Positions 28,354-37,143 of a DNA stretch of 64,000 bases are shown in pieces. A program made the translations under genes and the position numbers. The notes under the pieces were generated by a model. The model was given only the letters and a program-made list of their open reading frames with translations. It was not told where the DNA came from and searched no databases. The stretch spans positions 17,797 to 81,796 of the forward strand of contig NZ_JAJFAU010000001.1 in the NCBI RefSeq assembly GCF_022614595.1, given 5' to 3'. Source of the DNA: Streptomyces sp. CNQ085 (lineage in GTDB: Bacteria > Actinomycetota > Actinomycetes > Streptomycetales > Streptomycetaceae). The first letter of the stretch is position 1. Each line of letters starts with the position of its first letter.

Positions 28354-28950
28354 ATGACGGTTTCCCGGCGGGGTCCGCGCGAGCGGATGGTCTTCAGCGC
28401 GGCCCAGCTCATCCGGCGCGACGGAGTCGCCGCGACCGGCCTGCGCGACATCGTCGCGCACGCGCGGGCCCCGAGGGGGTCGCTGCGGCACTACTTCCCG
28501 GACGGCAAGGAGCAGCTCGTCAACGAGGCCGTGGGATGGGCGGGCCGTTACGCGGCCAAGCGCGTGGCCCGGTTCCTGGGCGAGACGCCCGAGCCGTCGC
28601 CGAGCCGTCTGTTCGAGGCGATGGTGCGCCAGTGGACCGACGAGTACCGGTCGGCCGGGTTCGCCACGGGCTGCCCCGTCGTCGCCGCCACGGTGGACCG
28701 TGCCGGCTCAGCCGAGTCCACCAGGCAGGCGGCCGCCGCCGCGTTCGCCGCCTGGAACCGCCCGGTGGCGCAGGCGCTGACGGATATGGGTGTGCCGGCC
28801 GACCGGGCGGCCTCGCTGGCGACGCTGATGATCAGTGCCCTGGAGGGGGCGATCGTGATCGCCAGGGCCGAGCGCGACACGCGGGCTCTCGAGACCGTGG
28901 CACGGGAACTCGGCCCCCTCCTCGACGCGGGTGTCGCTCCGCGGAACTGA
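28354..28950 (+). CDS. TetR/AcrR-family regulator (LmrA/YxaF-like)
   Basis: A 198-residue repressor. The helix-turn-helix is at residues 10-55: RMVFSAAQLIRRDGVAATGLRDIVAHARAPRGSLRHYFPDGKEQL, in which RGSLRHYFPDGKEQL is characteristic of the LmrA/YxaF subgroup. The C-terminal ligand domain has the family's GCPVVA segment near residue 110. ATG 28354 has GGAGG at 28342. It very likely binds the operator at 28181-28221 and controls the divergent dehydrogenase and itself. Confidence 0.88.
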   Translation: MTVSRRGPRERMVFSAAQLIRRDGVAATGLRDIVAHARAPRGSLRHYFPDGKEQLVNEAVGWAGRYAAKRVARFLGETPEPSPSRLFEAMVRQWTDEYRSAGFATGCPVVAATVDRAGSAESTRQAAAAAFAAWNRPVAQALTDMGVPADRAASLATLMISALEGAIVIARAERDTRALETVARELGPLLDAGVAPRN

Positions 28951-29058
28951 CGCCCGCGGCGGCGCCGAGGGGACCAGCGGCGGCGATAGCGGGGCATAAC
29001 GTGGGCATACGGAGACCGGGGCCGGCGTGTGCCCGGTACGGCGAAGGGAGCTCACACC

Positions 29059-30462
29059 ATGGCGACCGCGCAGCGCATGGTGGTCATCGGAGGCAACGCG
29101 GCGGGTATGTCGGCCGCCTCACAGGCACGCAGGCTGAAGCGGCCCGGGGAACTGGAGATCGTCGCCCTCGAACGGGGTGGCTACGCGTCCTACTCCGCCT
29201 GCGGCATCCCCTACTGGGTGGGCGGTGACGTCGCGTCCGCCGGCGAGCTGATCGCACGGACTCCCGAGGAGCACCGCGAGCGGGGCATTGACCTGCGGCT
29301 GCACACCGAGGTCACCGAGCTCGACCCGGACGGCTGCCGCGTCCGGGTCCGCGACGGCGGCGACGGCGGCGGTCCCGGGAAGTGGCTGGGCTACGACCAC
29401 CTGGTCATCGCCACCGGGGCCCGCCCCCTGCGCCCCGCCCTGCCGGGCATCGACGCGCCGGGTGTGCACGGTGTGCAGACCATGGACGACGGCAGAGCCC
29501 TGCTGGAGGCCCTGGAGAAGGCCGAGGCGGCACGCGCACCGCGGCGCGCGGTGGTGGTCGGCGCCGGCTACATCGGCGTGGAGATGGCCGAGGCGCTGGT
29601 CCGCCGTGGTTACCGGGTCACGGTGCTGGACCGGGCCGAGGAGCCAATGACCACACTGGACCCCGACATGGGGCGGCTGGTGCGCGAGGCGATGTGCCGC
29701 ATGGGCATCGAGACGGTCACCGAGGCCGCCGTCACCGCCGTCCGCACCGGTGAGGACGGCCGGGTGCGAGCGGTCGCCACCGAGGAGGCCGAGTACGAGG
29801 CCGAGCTGGTGATCCTCGGGCTGGGCGTGCGGCCCGAGACCGGGCTCGCAGGCGGGGCGGGACTGCCGCTGGGCGGGTCCGGCGGCCTGCTCACCGACCT
29901 GGCGATGCGGGTGCGGGGGCGGGAGAACGTCTGGGCGGGCGGCGACTGCGTCGAGGTCCTCGACCTCGTCTCCGGCCGCGACCGTCACATCGCGCTGGGC
30001 ACGCACGCCAACAAGCACGGCCAGGTCATCGGCACCAACGTGGGCGGCGGTTACGCCACCTTCCCCGGAGTCGTCGGCACGGCCGTCAGCAGGATCTGCG
30101 ACCTGGAGATCGCCCGCACCGGCCTGCTGGAGAGCCAGGCCCGGTCCGCGGGGCTGCGGTTCGTGACCGTGACGATCGAGTCGACCAGCCGCGCCGGCTA
30201 CTACCCGGGCGCCGCGCCGATGCGTGTGAAGATGCTCGCCGAACACCGCACGGGCCGTCTGCTGGGCGTGCAGATCGTCGGACGCGAGGGCGCGGGCAAA
30301 CGCGTGGACGTGGCAGCGGTCGCCCTGTCCGCGTCGATGACGGTCGAGCAGATGACCTTCCTGGACCTGGGCTACGCCCCGCCGTTCTCCCCGCTGTGGG
30401 ATCCGGTGCTGGTGGCGGCCCGGAAGGCGACCGCGGCAGTGCGCCGGGCCGGTACGCACTGA
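29059..30462 (+). CDS. CoA-disulfide reductase/NADH oxidase-family flavoprotein
   Basis: A 467-residue FAD- and NAD(P)H-dependent disulfide reductase-fold enzyme. VVIGGNAAGMSAASQARR binds FAD and AVVVGAGYIGVEMAEALVRR binds NAD(P)H. The single redox Cys48 in YSACGIPYWVGG is the hallmark of the CoA-disulfide reductase/Nox/Npx group. The C-terminal dimer domain (YYPGAAPMRVKML, QIVGREGAGKRVDVAAVAL, DLGYAPPFSPLWDPV) is complete, and no rhodanese domain is fused. Streptomyces use mycothiol, so the physiological substrate is open. ATG 29059 with GAAGGGAG upstream. Confidence 0.88.
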   Translation: MATAQRMVVIGGNAAGMSAASQARRLKRPGELEIVALERGGYASYSACGIPYWVGGDVASAGELIARTPEEHRERGIDLRLHTEVTELDPDGCRVRVRDGGDGGGPGKWLGYDHLVIATGARPLRPALPGIDAPGVHGVQTMDDGRALLEALEKAEAARAPRRAVVVGAGYIGVEMAEALVRRGYRVTVLDRAEEPMTTLDPDMGRLVREAMCRMGIETVTEAAVTAVRTGEDGRVRAVATEEAEYEAELVILGLGVRPETGLAGGAGLPLGGSGGLLTDLAMRVRGRENVWAGGDCVEVLDLVSGRDRHIALGTHANKHGQVIGTNVGGGYATFPGVVGTAVSRICDLEIARTGLLESQARSAGLRFVTVTIESTSRAGYYPGAAPMRVKMLAEHRTGRLLGVQIVGREGAGKRVDVAAVALSASMTVEQMTFLDLGYAPPFSPLWDPVLVAARKATAAVRRAGTH

Positions 30463-30484
30463 CGGGCCGGAGCCGGTGCGACGG

Positions 30485-30709
30485 TCAGGCCGGTTGCCGT
30501 GCGAAGAGTTCCGGATGGCCGCACTTCGGACAGCGGTAGGCGTCGATCTGCCGCCGGGGGCGGCCCATGCGCTTGGCGCCACCGAACACGCCGCGCTCCA
30601 GCGGCCCGGCGATCCAGCGGGCGTATCCCCGGGAGTTGTCCCCCGAGTCCTCGACGAATCCCGGCTCCAGGCCGGTCGTGCCGCACTGGGTGCACTTCGC
30701 GGTGTCCAC
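30485..30709 (-). CDS. Small zinc-ribbon protein
   Basis: A 74-residue protein with two CxxC pairs, CTQC at residues 6-9 and CPKC near 60-63, that can bind one zinc. Between them is GFVEDSGDNSRGYARWIAGPLERG, and the end is GHPELFARQPA. PF20097-like bacterial zinc ribbons have this look, but I cannot name a function. The GTG at 30709 has no ribosome site; TAGACT lies six bases before it, as for a leaderless transcript. Confidence 0.7.
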   Translation of the reverse strand: MDTAKCTQCGTTGLEPGFVEDSGDNSRGYARWIAGPLERGVFGGAKRMGRPRRQIDAYRCPKCGHPELFARQPA

Positions 30710-30799
30710 GGCAGGAGTCTATCGAGCCGTTGTGGAGTCCGGCCGGCCCCGCCGCCGGCGGGCTTCCGCTCCTGCCGGGGAGTCCTCTGTGTACGCGCT

Positions 30800-30868
30800 T
30801 GTCATGACAGCGACATAAGATGCACGCGCCGTTCATGAATTTTCCCAGAGGATGTACATGTCATGACA
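30800..30868. promoter_or_regulatory. Pair of identical 10-bp palindromes TGTCATGACA
   Basis: TGTCATGACA occurs at 30800-30809 and again at 30859-30868. The second copy contains the ATG start codon (30863) of the septum-formation lipoprotein gene. Two perfect identical palindromes, starts 59 bases apart, flanking a promoter-sized interval suggest an operator pair. No dedicated regulator is adjacent. A near copy TGTCATGAGCA is at 31907, upstream of the snapalysin gene. Confidence 0.4.
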
Positions 30869-31747
30869 ACCTGTGCGTCGTTCCGCTCCCGCCGCGGCAT
30901 ATCCGCCGCCGTCGCCCTGCTCGCGATCGGGGCCGCGGGGTGCTCCGACATCGTCGACAGTGCCGAGAACGGTGCGACGAAGGTGGCCCGTCAGCGGTCG
31001 GTTTTCTCGCTGTCCACCGGAGACTGCTACAACCCCAACAGCGAGAAGACCGAGGGCGAGGCGCTCGCCGTCGAGCTCGTGCCGTGCGACGAACCGCACC
31101 GGGGCCAGGTCGTCGGCGAGTTCGACATCGAGGAGAAGGGGGAGTTCCCCGGCGACGAGGCGGTCACGTCGGTCGCCGACGAGCGCTGCCCGGCCGAGGC
31201 GGGTGAGTTCGCCCCGGACGCCTGGGCGCTGCCCGAGGGGGTCGGTCTCTCCTACTACACGCCCACCGCGGAGAGCTGGGCCACCGGCGACCGCGCCGTG
31301 AGCTGCACCTACACCAAGGAGTCGGGTGAGTTCACCGGCTCGCTGAAGGCCGGCGCCAAGTCGCTGAAACCGGGTCAGAAGACCTATCTCGACGGTGCGA
31401 ACGCCGTCTACGACGCCCTGTGGGCGAACCAGCCCACCGCGGAAAGTGTCGAGGAGGACCTCGAGGGCTACAAGGCGCAGGCGGACGCCGTCGCCACCGC
31501 CCTCGACGCGCACCTGGACGGTCTGCGGGGCATGGAGGGCACGGAGACCGGCAGGCTCCGGGCCCGGCTGGAGAAGGCCGCCGGTCACTGGAGGGGCGCC
31601 GCGAAGGCGGGTGACGCCGACGCGTTCTACACCTCCTACGACCCCGCCTTCACCGGTCTGGACCCCAGCGGCACGGTCGCCGCCCGCAAGGAGCTCGGTC
31701 TGGCCACCACCGTCCCGGCCGAGGACGCGGAGGTCTGGGCGAGCTGA
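30863..31747 (+). CDS. Septum-formation-domain lipoprotein
   Basis: A 294-residue exported protein. The lipobox ends at Cys27 (AIGAAGC) after a basic start, so it should be anchored to the outer face of the membrane. The region FSLSTGDCYNPNSEKTEGEALAVELVPCDEPHRGQVVGEF followed by SCTYTKESGEFTGSLK matches the actinobacterial Septum_form domain, with paired Cys residues probably in disulfides. The C-terminal 120 residues are a helical, Ala/Glu-rich segment. The direct biochemical role is unknown. It is a single gene with an unusual palindrome over its start. Confidence 0.8.
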   Translation: MTTCASFRSRRGISAAVALLAIGAAGCSDIVDSAENGATKVARQRSVFSLSTGDCYNPNSEKTEGEALAVELVPCDEPHRGQVVGEFDIEEKGEFPGDEAVTSVADERCPAEAGEFAPDAWALPEGVGLSYYTPTAESWATGDRAVSCTYTKESGEFTGSLKAGAKSLKPGQKTYLDGANAVYDALWANQPTAESVEEDLEGYKAQADAVATALDAHLDGLRGMEGTETGRLRARLEKAAGHWRGAAKAGDADAFYTSYDPAFTGLDPSGTVAARKELGLATTVPAEDAEVWAS

Positions 31748-31945
31748 CCCCCCGCCGGCCCCGCACGCCCGGGTGGTGGCGCCGGTCACGGCGGCCGGCC
31801 CGCCATCCGGACGGGCGGGGGTTCTGCGGGCGCCGGCCCGGGGAGGGGGCGATCACGCCGATTGACGGATTGGGGTGCGCCGCGGCTGGGCAGGGAGCTT
31901 GCAGCGTGTCATGAGCACGCTCAACCCCCCACAAGGAGGACGACC

Positions 31946-32515
31946 ATGCACGTCCGCACACTCGCCCGCGGCCTCACCGCGGCCCTGGCGGCCACCTTCG
32001 CGCTGGCCGGCGGCCCGGCCGCCGCCGCGCCGGCCGCTCCCGCCGCCGAGGACCGTGCCCTCGCCCCGCGGATCATCACCTACGACGCCGGTGGGGCGGC
32101 GGAGTTCAAAGCCGCGGTCGACCGCGGCGCGGCGATCTGGAACGAGAGTGTCGACGCCGTCGAGCTGCGGCCGGTGGCGGCCGGACAGCGTGCCAACATC
32201 CGGGTCCTCGCCGACAACGGCTGGCCCCGCGCCTACACCTACTCGCTGGGCAACGGTGTCGTGTACATCGGCCGGCAGGCCGTCGACCAGGGCTACAACA
32301 CCGTTCGCATCTCCTCCCACGAGCTGGGCCACATCCTGGGACTGCCGGACCGCAAGCCCGGTCCCTGCTCGAGCCTGATGTCCGGTTCGAGCGCCGGGAC
32401 CGGGTGCACGAACCCCTACCCGAACGCGGCGGAGAGGGCGGAGGTCGAGAGTGACTTCGGCGGTGCGTTCACCCGGCAGGCCGGGGCGCCGCTCAGTGTG
32501 GTGACCGTGGACTGA
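31946..32515 (+). CDS. Snapalysin-family secreted zinc metalloprotease
   Basis: A 189-residue small neutral protease (M7 family). Residues 1-28 form a signal peptide ending in AAAA. The zinc motif HELGHILGLPD has His125, Glu126, His129 and Asp135, the HExxHxxGxxD form specific to snapalysin, where Asp rather than a third His binds zinc. Cys141 and Cys154 can form the single disulfide. The short or absent propeptide is typical. AAGGAGGA lies just upstream of ATG 31946. The usual divergent LysR activator of snp genes is missing here, so control must lie elsewhere. Confidence 0.92.
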   Translation: MHVRTLARGLTAALAATFALAGGPAAAAPAAPAAEDRALAPRIITYDAGGAAEFKAAVDRGAAIWNESVDAVELRPVAAGQRANIRVLADNGWPRAYTYSLGNGVVYIGRQAVDQGYNTVRISSHELGHILGLPDRKPGPCSSLMSGSSAGTGCTNPYPNAAERAEVESDFGGAFTRQAGAPLSVVTVD

Positions 32516-32528
32516 CGCACGGCGCAGG

Positions 32529-32633
32529 GGCGCCCCGCCCCGGCGCCGTCGCGGTCGGGAGGGTCCCGGAGCGCGGCCGTGAACGCCCGCTCCGGGACCC
32601 TCCGTCCCCACCGGTGCGCCGGGGCGGGGCGCC
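32529..32633. terminator. Nested double hairpin between converging genes
   Basis: Outer arms GGCGCCCCGCCCCGGCGC (32529-32546) and their exact complement (32616-32633) are 18 bp. Inside lies a second perfect 16-bp stem, GGAGGGTCCCGGAGCG (32558-32573) with 32588-32603, around a 14-base loop. It lies between the snapalysin stop and the end of the converging gene. It should act as a strong two-way terminator. Confidence 0.8.
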
Positions 32634-32641
32634 GTGCCCGG

Positions 32642-32956
32642 TCAGCGGTCGCCGTGGCGGATCAGGGAGCGGACCATGCGGCAGGTCGCCCCGGAGGGCG
32701 GGTGGACGCCGATCCGCTCAGCCGTGGCGCGGATCCTGCGGTCGGTGGCCTGCTCCGGGCGGTGGACGCCGGTGTCGAGCAGGGCTATGGCCAGTCGCAT
32801 GGCCTTCAGGCGGCGGTTGTGCGAGACGTACCACTCGCGGGGTCGGCCGGCCGGGAGCGGTTTCTTCGGCAGGGTGGTCAGGGTCGTCAGCGCAGTGGTG
32901 GCGGGTGGGATCGGAGCCTTCGAACGGTGCTTGGCGGCGAGCGCGGCAGAGGCCAT
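32642..32956 (-). CDS. Basic hypothetical protein upstream of the recA region
   Basis: A 104-residue, strongly basic protein, not recognised. The N-terminus ASAALAAKHRSKAPIPPATT is Ala/Lys-rich and flexible; the C-terminal half REWYVSHNRRLKAMRLAIALLDTGVHR followed by RRIRATAERIGVHPPSGATCRMVRSLI is helical and may bind nucleic acid. The ATG at 32956 has a strong AGGAGGAAG upstream and is preferred over 33025. Divergent from the SOS-controlled phage-type ATPase. The 359 bases between them hold the SOS promoter and otherwise no gene that I can see. Confidence 0.65.
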   Translation of the reverse strand: MASAALAAKHRSKAPIPPATTALTTLTTLPKKPLPAGRPREWYVSHNRRLKAMRLAIALLDTGVHRPEQATDRRIRATAERIGVHPPSGATCRMVRSLIRHGDR

Positions 32957-33191
32957 CGGCTTCCTCCTGAGGTGGTCGTCCGGCCGTCTCGATCTACCTT
33001 CGATTTTACCGTGATCCGCTGACAAAAGACCTGGTCAATGGGGGAGCGGTGGGCTCCGGAGCGCCGTGTTCGCGGGCCGCGCGGCACCCTGCGGGGCGGT
33101 GGTGGCCCGGGCTTCGGAGCGAGCGGGCCCCTCGTTCGATAAGTGTTGATTTGTCGACAATGCGCGCCCGTCCTGTGAGTCAGGACAAGTT

Positions 33192-33207
33192 TCGAACGTG
33201 GATTCGA
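33192..33207. promoter_or_regulatory. LexA (SOS) box
   Basis: TCGAACGTGGATTCGA fits the actinobacterial LexA consensus TCGAAC-N4-GTTCGA with one mismatch. The form GAAC-N4-ATTC is, as I recall, the same as in the known Streptomyces recA promoter box. It lies 109 bases before the GTG of the phage-type ATPase (33316) and 1.5 kb before recA. I found no second box in the 112 bases directly in front of recA. Confidence 0.8.
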
Positions 33208-33315
33208 ACTCAAGCTTCGGCCGCGCGGGTGCACGTCCCGTCGGGCCGGGACCGCGTCCCGCCACCCGGCGAGCCCACCCCGAACCGCCGTCGAACGCGC
33301 CAGAGGAGAAACGGC

Positions 33316-34254
33316 GTGAACACCCTCGTCTTCACCCCAGCCACCAAGGAACAGGCCAAGGCCCGCATCGCGCTCACCGGGCCGACCGGATCGGGCAAGA
33401 CCTACACCGCACTCGTCACCGGCACCGCGATCGGTGAGCGGGTGGCCCTCGTCGACACCGAGCACGGCAGCGCCTCCAAGTACGCCGACGAGTTCGCCTT
33501 CGACACCCTCCAGCTCACCTCGTTCGAGCCCACCGGGCTCATCGACGTCCTCGCGGTCGCCGCCCATGAGGGCTACGACACCGTGATCGTCGACTCGCTC
33601 TCGCACTTCTGGTCCGGCGCGGGCGGCGTGCTCGAACAGGTCGACAACGCCGCCAAGCGCTACGGGACGGGCAGCAGCTTCGCCGCCTGGAAGGAGACCC
33701 GCCCGATGGAGCGGGCGATGATCGACGCCCTGCTCGCCTACCCCGGACACCTCATCGTCACCATGCGCACCAAGACCGAGTACGTGGTGGAGACCGACGA
33801 CCGCGGGCGCAAGGTGCCGCGCAAGGTCGGGCTCAAGCCCGAGCAGCGGGAGGGCATCGAGTACGAGTTCGACGTGGTCGGCGACCTCGACCACGAGAAC
33901 ACCCTGGTGATCTCCAAATCCCGGGCGAAGTCACTGTCCGGACTGGTGATCCGCAAACCGGGCACGGAGTTCGCCGACTCCGTCCTCGACTGGCTCAACG
34001 CGGGCAGGCCCACCCCGAGCGCGTCGGACTACCGCGCCACCGCCACCGCCCCGGACACCATCTACGAGGACCTCCGTGCCCTCTACGAGGAGGCCCGCCG
34101 GCACAACCTGCTCGCCGCCGCCGTCCTGGACCCGGCGGGGAAGCCCACCACACTGGGCGACCTCATCGTGCGCCGCGGGACCGGGGCGAGGAGGGAGGCC
34201 GGGAGGACCGGGGAGGCCCGGAAGGAGACCGAGCGGAAAGCCGTGGCGGCATGA
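33316..34254 (+). CDS. Phage-type RecA-fold ATPase (AAA_24/Sak4-like)
   Basis: A 312-residue ATPase like those of phage recombination modules. Walker A GPTGSGKTYT is at 22-31, VALVDTEHGSASKYADEF follows, and Walker B is DTVIVDSLSHFWSGAGGVLEQVD (88-110). LIVTMRTKTEYVVETDDRGRKVPRK and GIEYEFDVVGDLDHENTLVISKSR are the usual later blocks; the last matches the Sak4/phage nucleotide-binding protein pattern. These proteins help load single-strand annealing or SSB proteins on DNA. The N-terminal 10 residues are short; the C-terminus is a basic Arg/Glu tail. GTG 33316 has GAGGAGAA upstream. LexA box in front; overlaps the next (broken) gene by four bases. Confidence 0.85.
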   Translation: MNTLVFTPATKEQAKARIALTGPTGSGKTYTALVTGTAIGERVALVDTEHGSASKYADEFAFDTLQLTSFEPTGLIDVLAVAAHEGYDTVIVDSLSHFWSGAGGVLEQVDNAAKRYGTGSSFAAWKETRPMERAMIDALLAYPGHLIVTMRTKTEYVVETDDRGRKVPRKVGLKPEQREGIEYEFDVVGDLDHENTLVISKSRAKSLSGLVIRKPGTEFADSVLDWLNAGRPTPSASDYRATATAPDTIYEDLRALYEEARRHNLLAAAVLDPAGKPTTLGDLIVRRGTGARREAGRTGEARKETERKAVAA

Positions 34255-34597
34255 ACCTCAAGGAGCACGCGACCAGGGTCGCCGTCCTCAAGGCGCTGCG
34301 CGACGCGGTGGAGGAGCAGTACCAGGCCACCCGCCGCGAGTCCTCGACGAACTGCGCGCGGCCCGTGAGGAGTACGCGCTGAAGTCGATGCGGGTGACCC
34401 TGCGGGACGGCACGCCCATCGCCACCATCACGCTCATCGATCCCAGACCGGAGGTCGTGGTCGCCGACGAGGACGCCCTGCGGTTCGCCAGTGCGGCGGT
34501 CGCCAGGGGCCCGCGTACGGGCGTCCCCGCCGGCGGCCCGCCCGGCCGGGAGAACGACGAGCGGCACCCACCCAGGGAGAGCGAACTCCCCTTCTGA
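34251..34597 (+). pseudogene. Frameshifted, truncated phage protein gene
   Basis: ATG 34251 overlaps the ATPase stop (ATGA). The frame reads MNLKEHATRVAVLKALRDAV EEQYQATRRE-like and then stops at 34382. One frame over, the sequence continues as [20 protein letters not shown] and [20 protein letters not shown] up to 34597. A single lost base near 34340 explains the break. The intact fused product resembles a phage protein that I recall lying after such ATPases in Streptomyces phages, but those are about twice as long, so the C-terminal half is also gone. Its original function is unknown. Confidence 0.72.
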
Positions 34598-34709
34598 CCG
34601 CGGCGGTCTATCGCGAGACCGCGCACCAGGCGCCGGTCGGCGGACGGCCGCGGCCGGCGTACCGAGCCGTCCGCCGCGTCGGCGCGACCCGACCCACCGA
34701 GGTGGACCA

Positions 34710-35837
<1,128 letters not shown>

Positions 35838-35840
35838 GCC

Positions 35841-36371
35841 GTGGCGGGACGTCAGGGGGAGCCGTCGGCAGACCCGGAGGAGCGGGCGAGGGCGATCTGC
35901 CTGCGCCTGCTCACCGGAACGCCGCGCACTCGCGGGCAGCTCGCCGACGCACTGCGCAAGCGGGAGATCCCCGATGACATCGCCGAGTCGGTGCTCTCCC
36001 GGCTGGAGGAGGTCGGGCTGATCGACGACGCGGCGTTCGCCGACGCCTGGGTGGAGTCCCGTCACCATGGCCGGGGCCTCGCCCGCCGGGCCCTCGCCCG
36101 GGAACTGCGGCACAAGGGCGTGGAAACCGAGCTGATCGGCCACGCGGTGGAGCAGCTGGACCAGGAGCAGGAGGAGCGGACCGCCCGAGCCCTGGTGGAG
36201 CGCAAGCTCCGTGCCACCAAAGGCCTGGAGCGCGACAGGCGGCTGCGTCGGCTCGCCGGGATGCTGGCACGCAAGGGCTACCCCGAAGGACTCGCCCTCA
36301 GGGTCGTGAGGGAGGCGCTGGAAGCGGAAGGGGAGGACGTGGAGGAGTATCCGCTGTACGGCGCGGACTGA
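35841..36371 (+). CDS. recX: RecX regulatory protein
   Basis: A 176-residue helical protein that binds RecA filaments and limits their activity. Three tandem helical repeats are visible: ICLRLLTGTPRTRGQLADAL then LSRLEEVGLIDDAAFADAWV (the conserved L-x-x-x-G-x-x-D-D-x-x-F-A motif), LARRALARELRHKGVETELI, and RRLAGMLARKGYPEGLALRV. GTG 35841 begins three bases after the recA stop, the usual tight coupling that keeps RecX lower than RecA. Confidence 0.96.
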   Translation: MAGRQGEPSADPEERARAICLRLLTGTPRTRGQLADALRKREIPDDIAESVLSRLEEVGLIDDAAFADAWVESRHHGRGLARRALARELRHKGVETELIGHAVEQLDQEQEERTARALVERKLRATKGLERDRRLRRLAGMLARKGYPEGLALRVVREALEAEGEDVEEYPLYGAD

Positions 36372-36444
36372 AGCAGGCTCTCGGGGCGGCACCCGCGGAC
36401 CCGCTTCGGGAGGGAACCGGGCGGCAGGGGAGGACGGCGCCGTT

Positions 36445-37033
36445 TCAGGGAGCGGCCACCGGGGCCGAGACGGATCCGGTTCCATCGGGCGCGCCCGTCA
36501 GATCGGCGGAGCGCCCCGGTGCCAGCAGCTCGACGGCGGCCAGGGCGGTCCCCGCCGCCGCGGCGCTCAACAACACACGGCGGACCAGGGAATTGCCCGC
36601 TCCCAGCCGCAGACCGCCCAGCACGGTGGTCGGCACGTTCCGCACCACCTCCCGTGTCGACGTACCAGGCCTCGGCGGGGCCACTGGCCAGCGCGCGACC
36701 CGCCCCCCCCATCAGGACCACGGCCAGGGCGAGGGCCCACACGGCGGTGCCCAGCGCCAGCAATGTCATGGCAGCTGTGTTGAGCACCCCCGCGGCCGCC
36801 AGCACGGTGCGGCGGCCGATGACGTCGGACAGGCCGCCGGTGGGGAGCTCCAGCGCGGTGACGGTCAGCGAGTGCAGGGCGAAGAGTCCGGCGACGGCGG
36901 TCAGGCTCATGCCGCGCTCGCCCAGCAGCAGCACCTGAGCGGGCAGGACGAGACCGACGGGGAGCCAGAAGAGAAAGGTGACGGTGGTGAAGCGGCGCCG
37001 TGCGGTTCCGGGATCCGGGAGCAGGGTCACCAC
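36445..37033 (-). pseudogene. MFS transporter gene with internal deletion
   Basis: The first 126 codons from 37033 give a normal MFS start with four membrane segments and motif A (LPTGGLSDVIGRRTVLAAAG) and end at AEAWYVDT. The next part is in another frame: REVVRNVPTTVLGGLRLGAG then RVLLSAAAAGTALAAVELL, which belongs to the middle of the same family, about one to two helices further on. So there is an out-of-frame deletion at about 36660. The rest of the second half is missing before recX. A Gram-positive DHA1 exporter is the likely ancestor. Confidence 0.8.
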
Positions 37034-37143
37034 GCACCGCCCGGTTCCCGGAGCCGCCGCCGAACCGGGCAGCAGGAGGGCGCCCTCGTATCCGGTGCCG
37101 GTGGTCCGGGCGCCGCGGTGGCGGGCGGGGAAGCGGCGCCGGC

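Noticed and set aside
34330-34350. Programmed frameshift in the phage gene after the ATPase
   Set aside because: No slippery heptamer, internal ribosome-like site or following pseudoknot is apparent; a one-base deletion is simpler.
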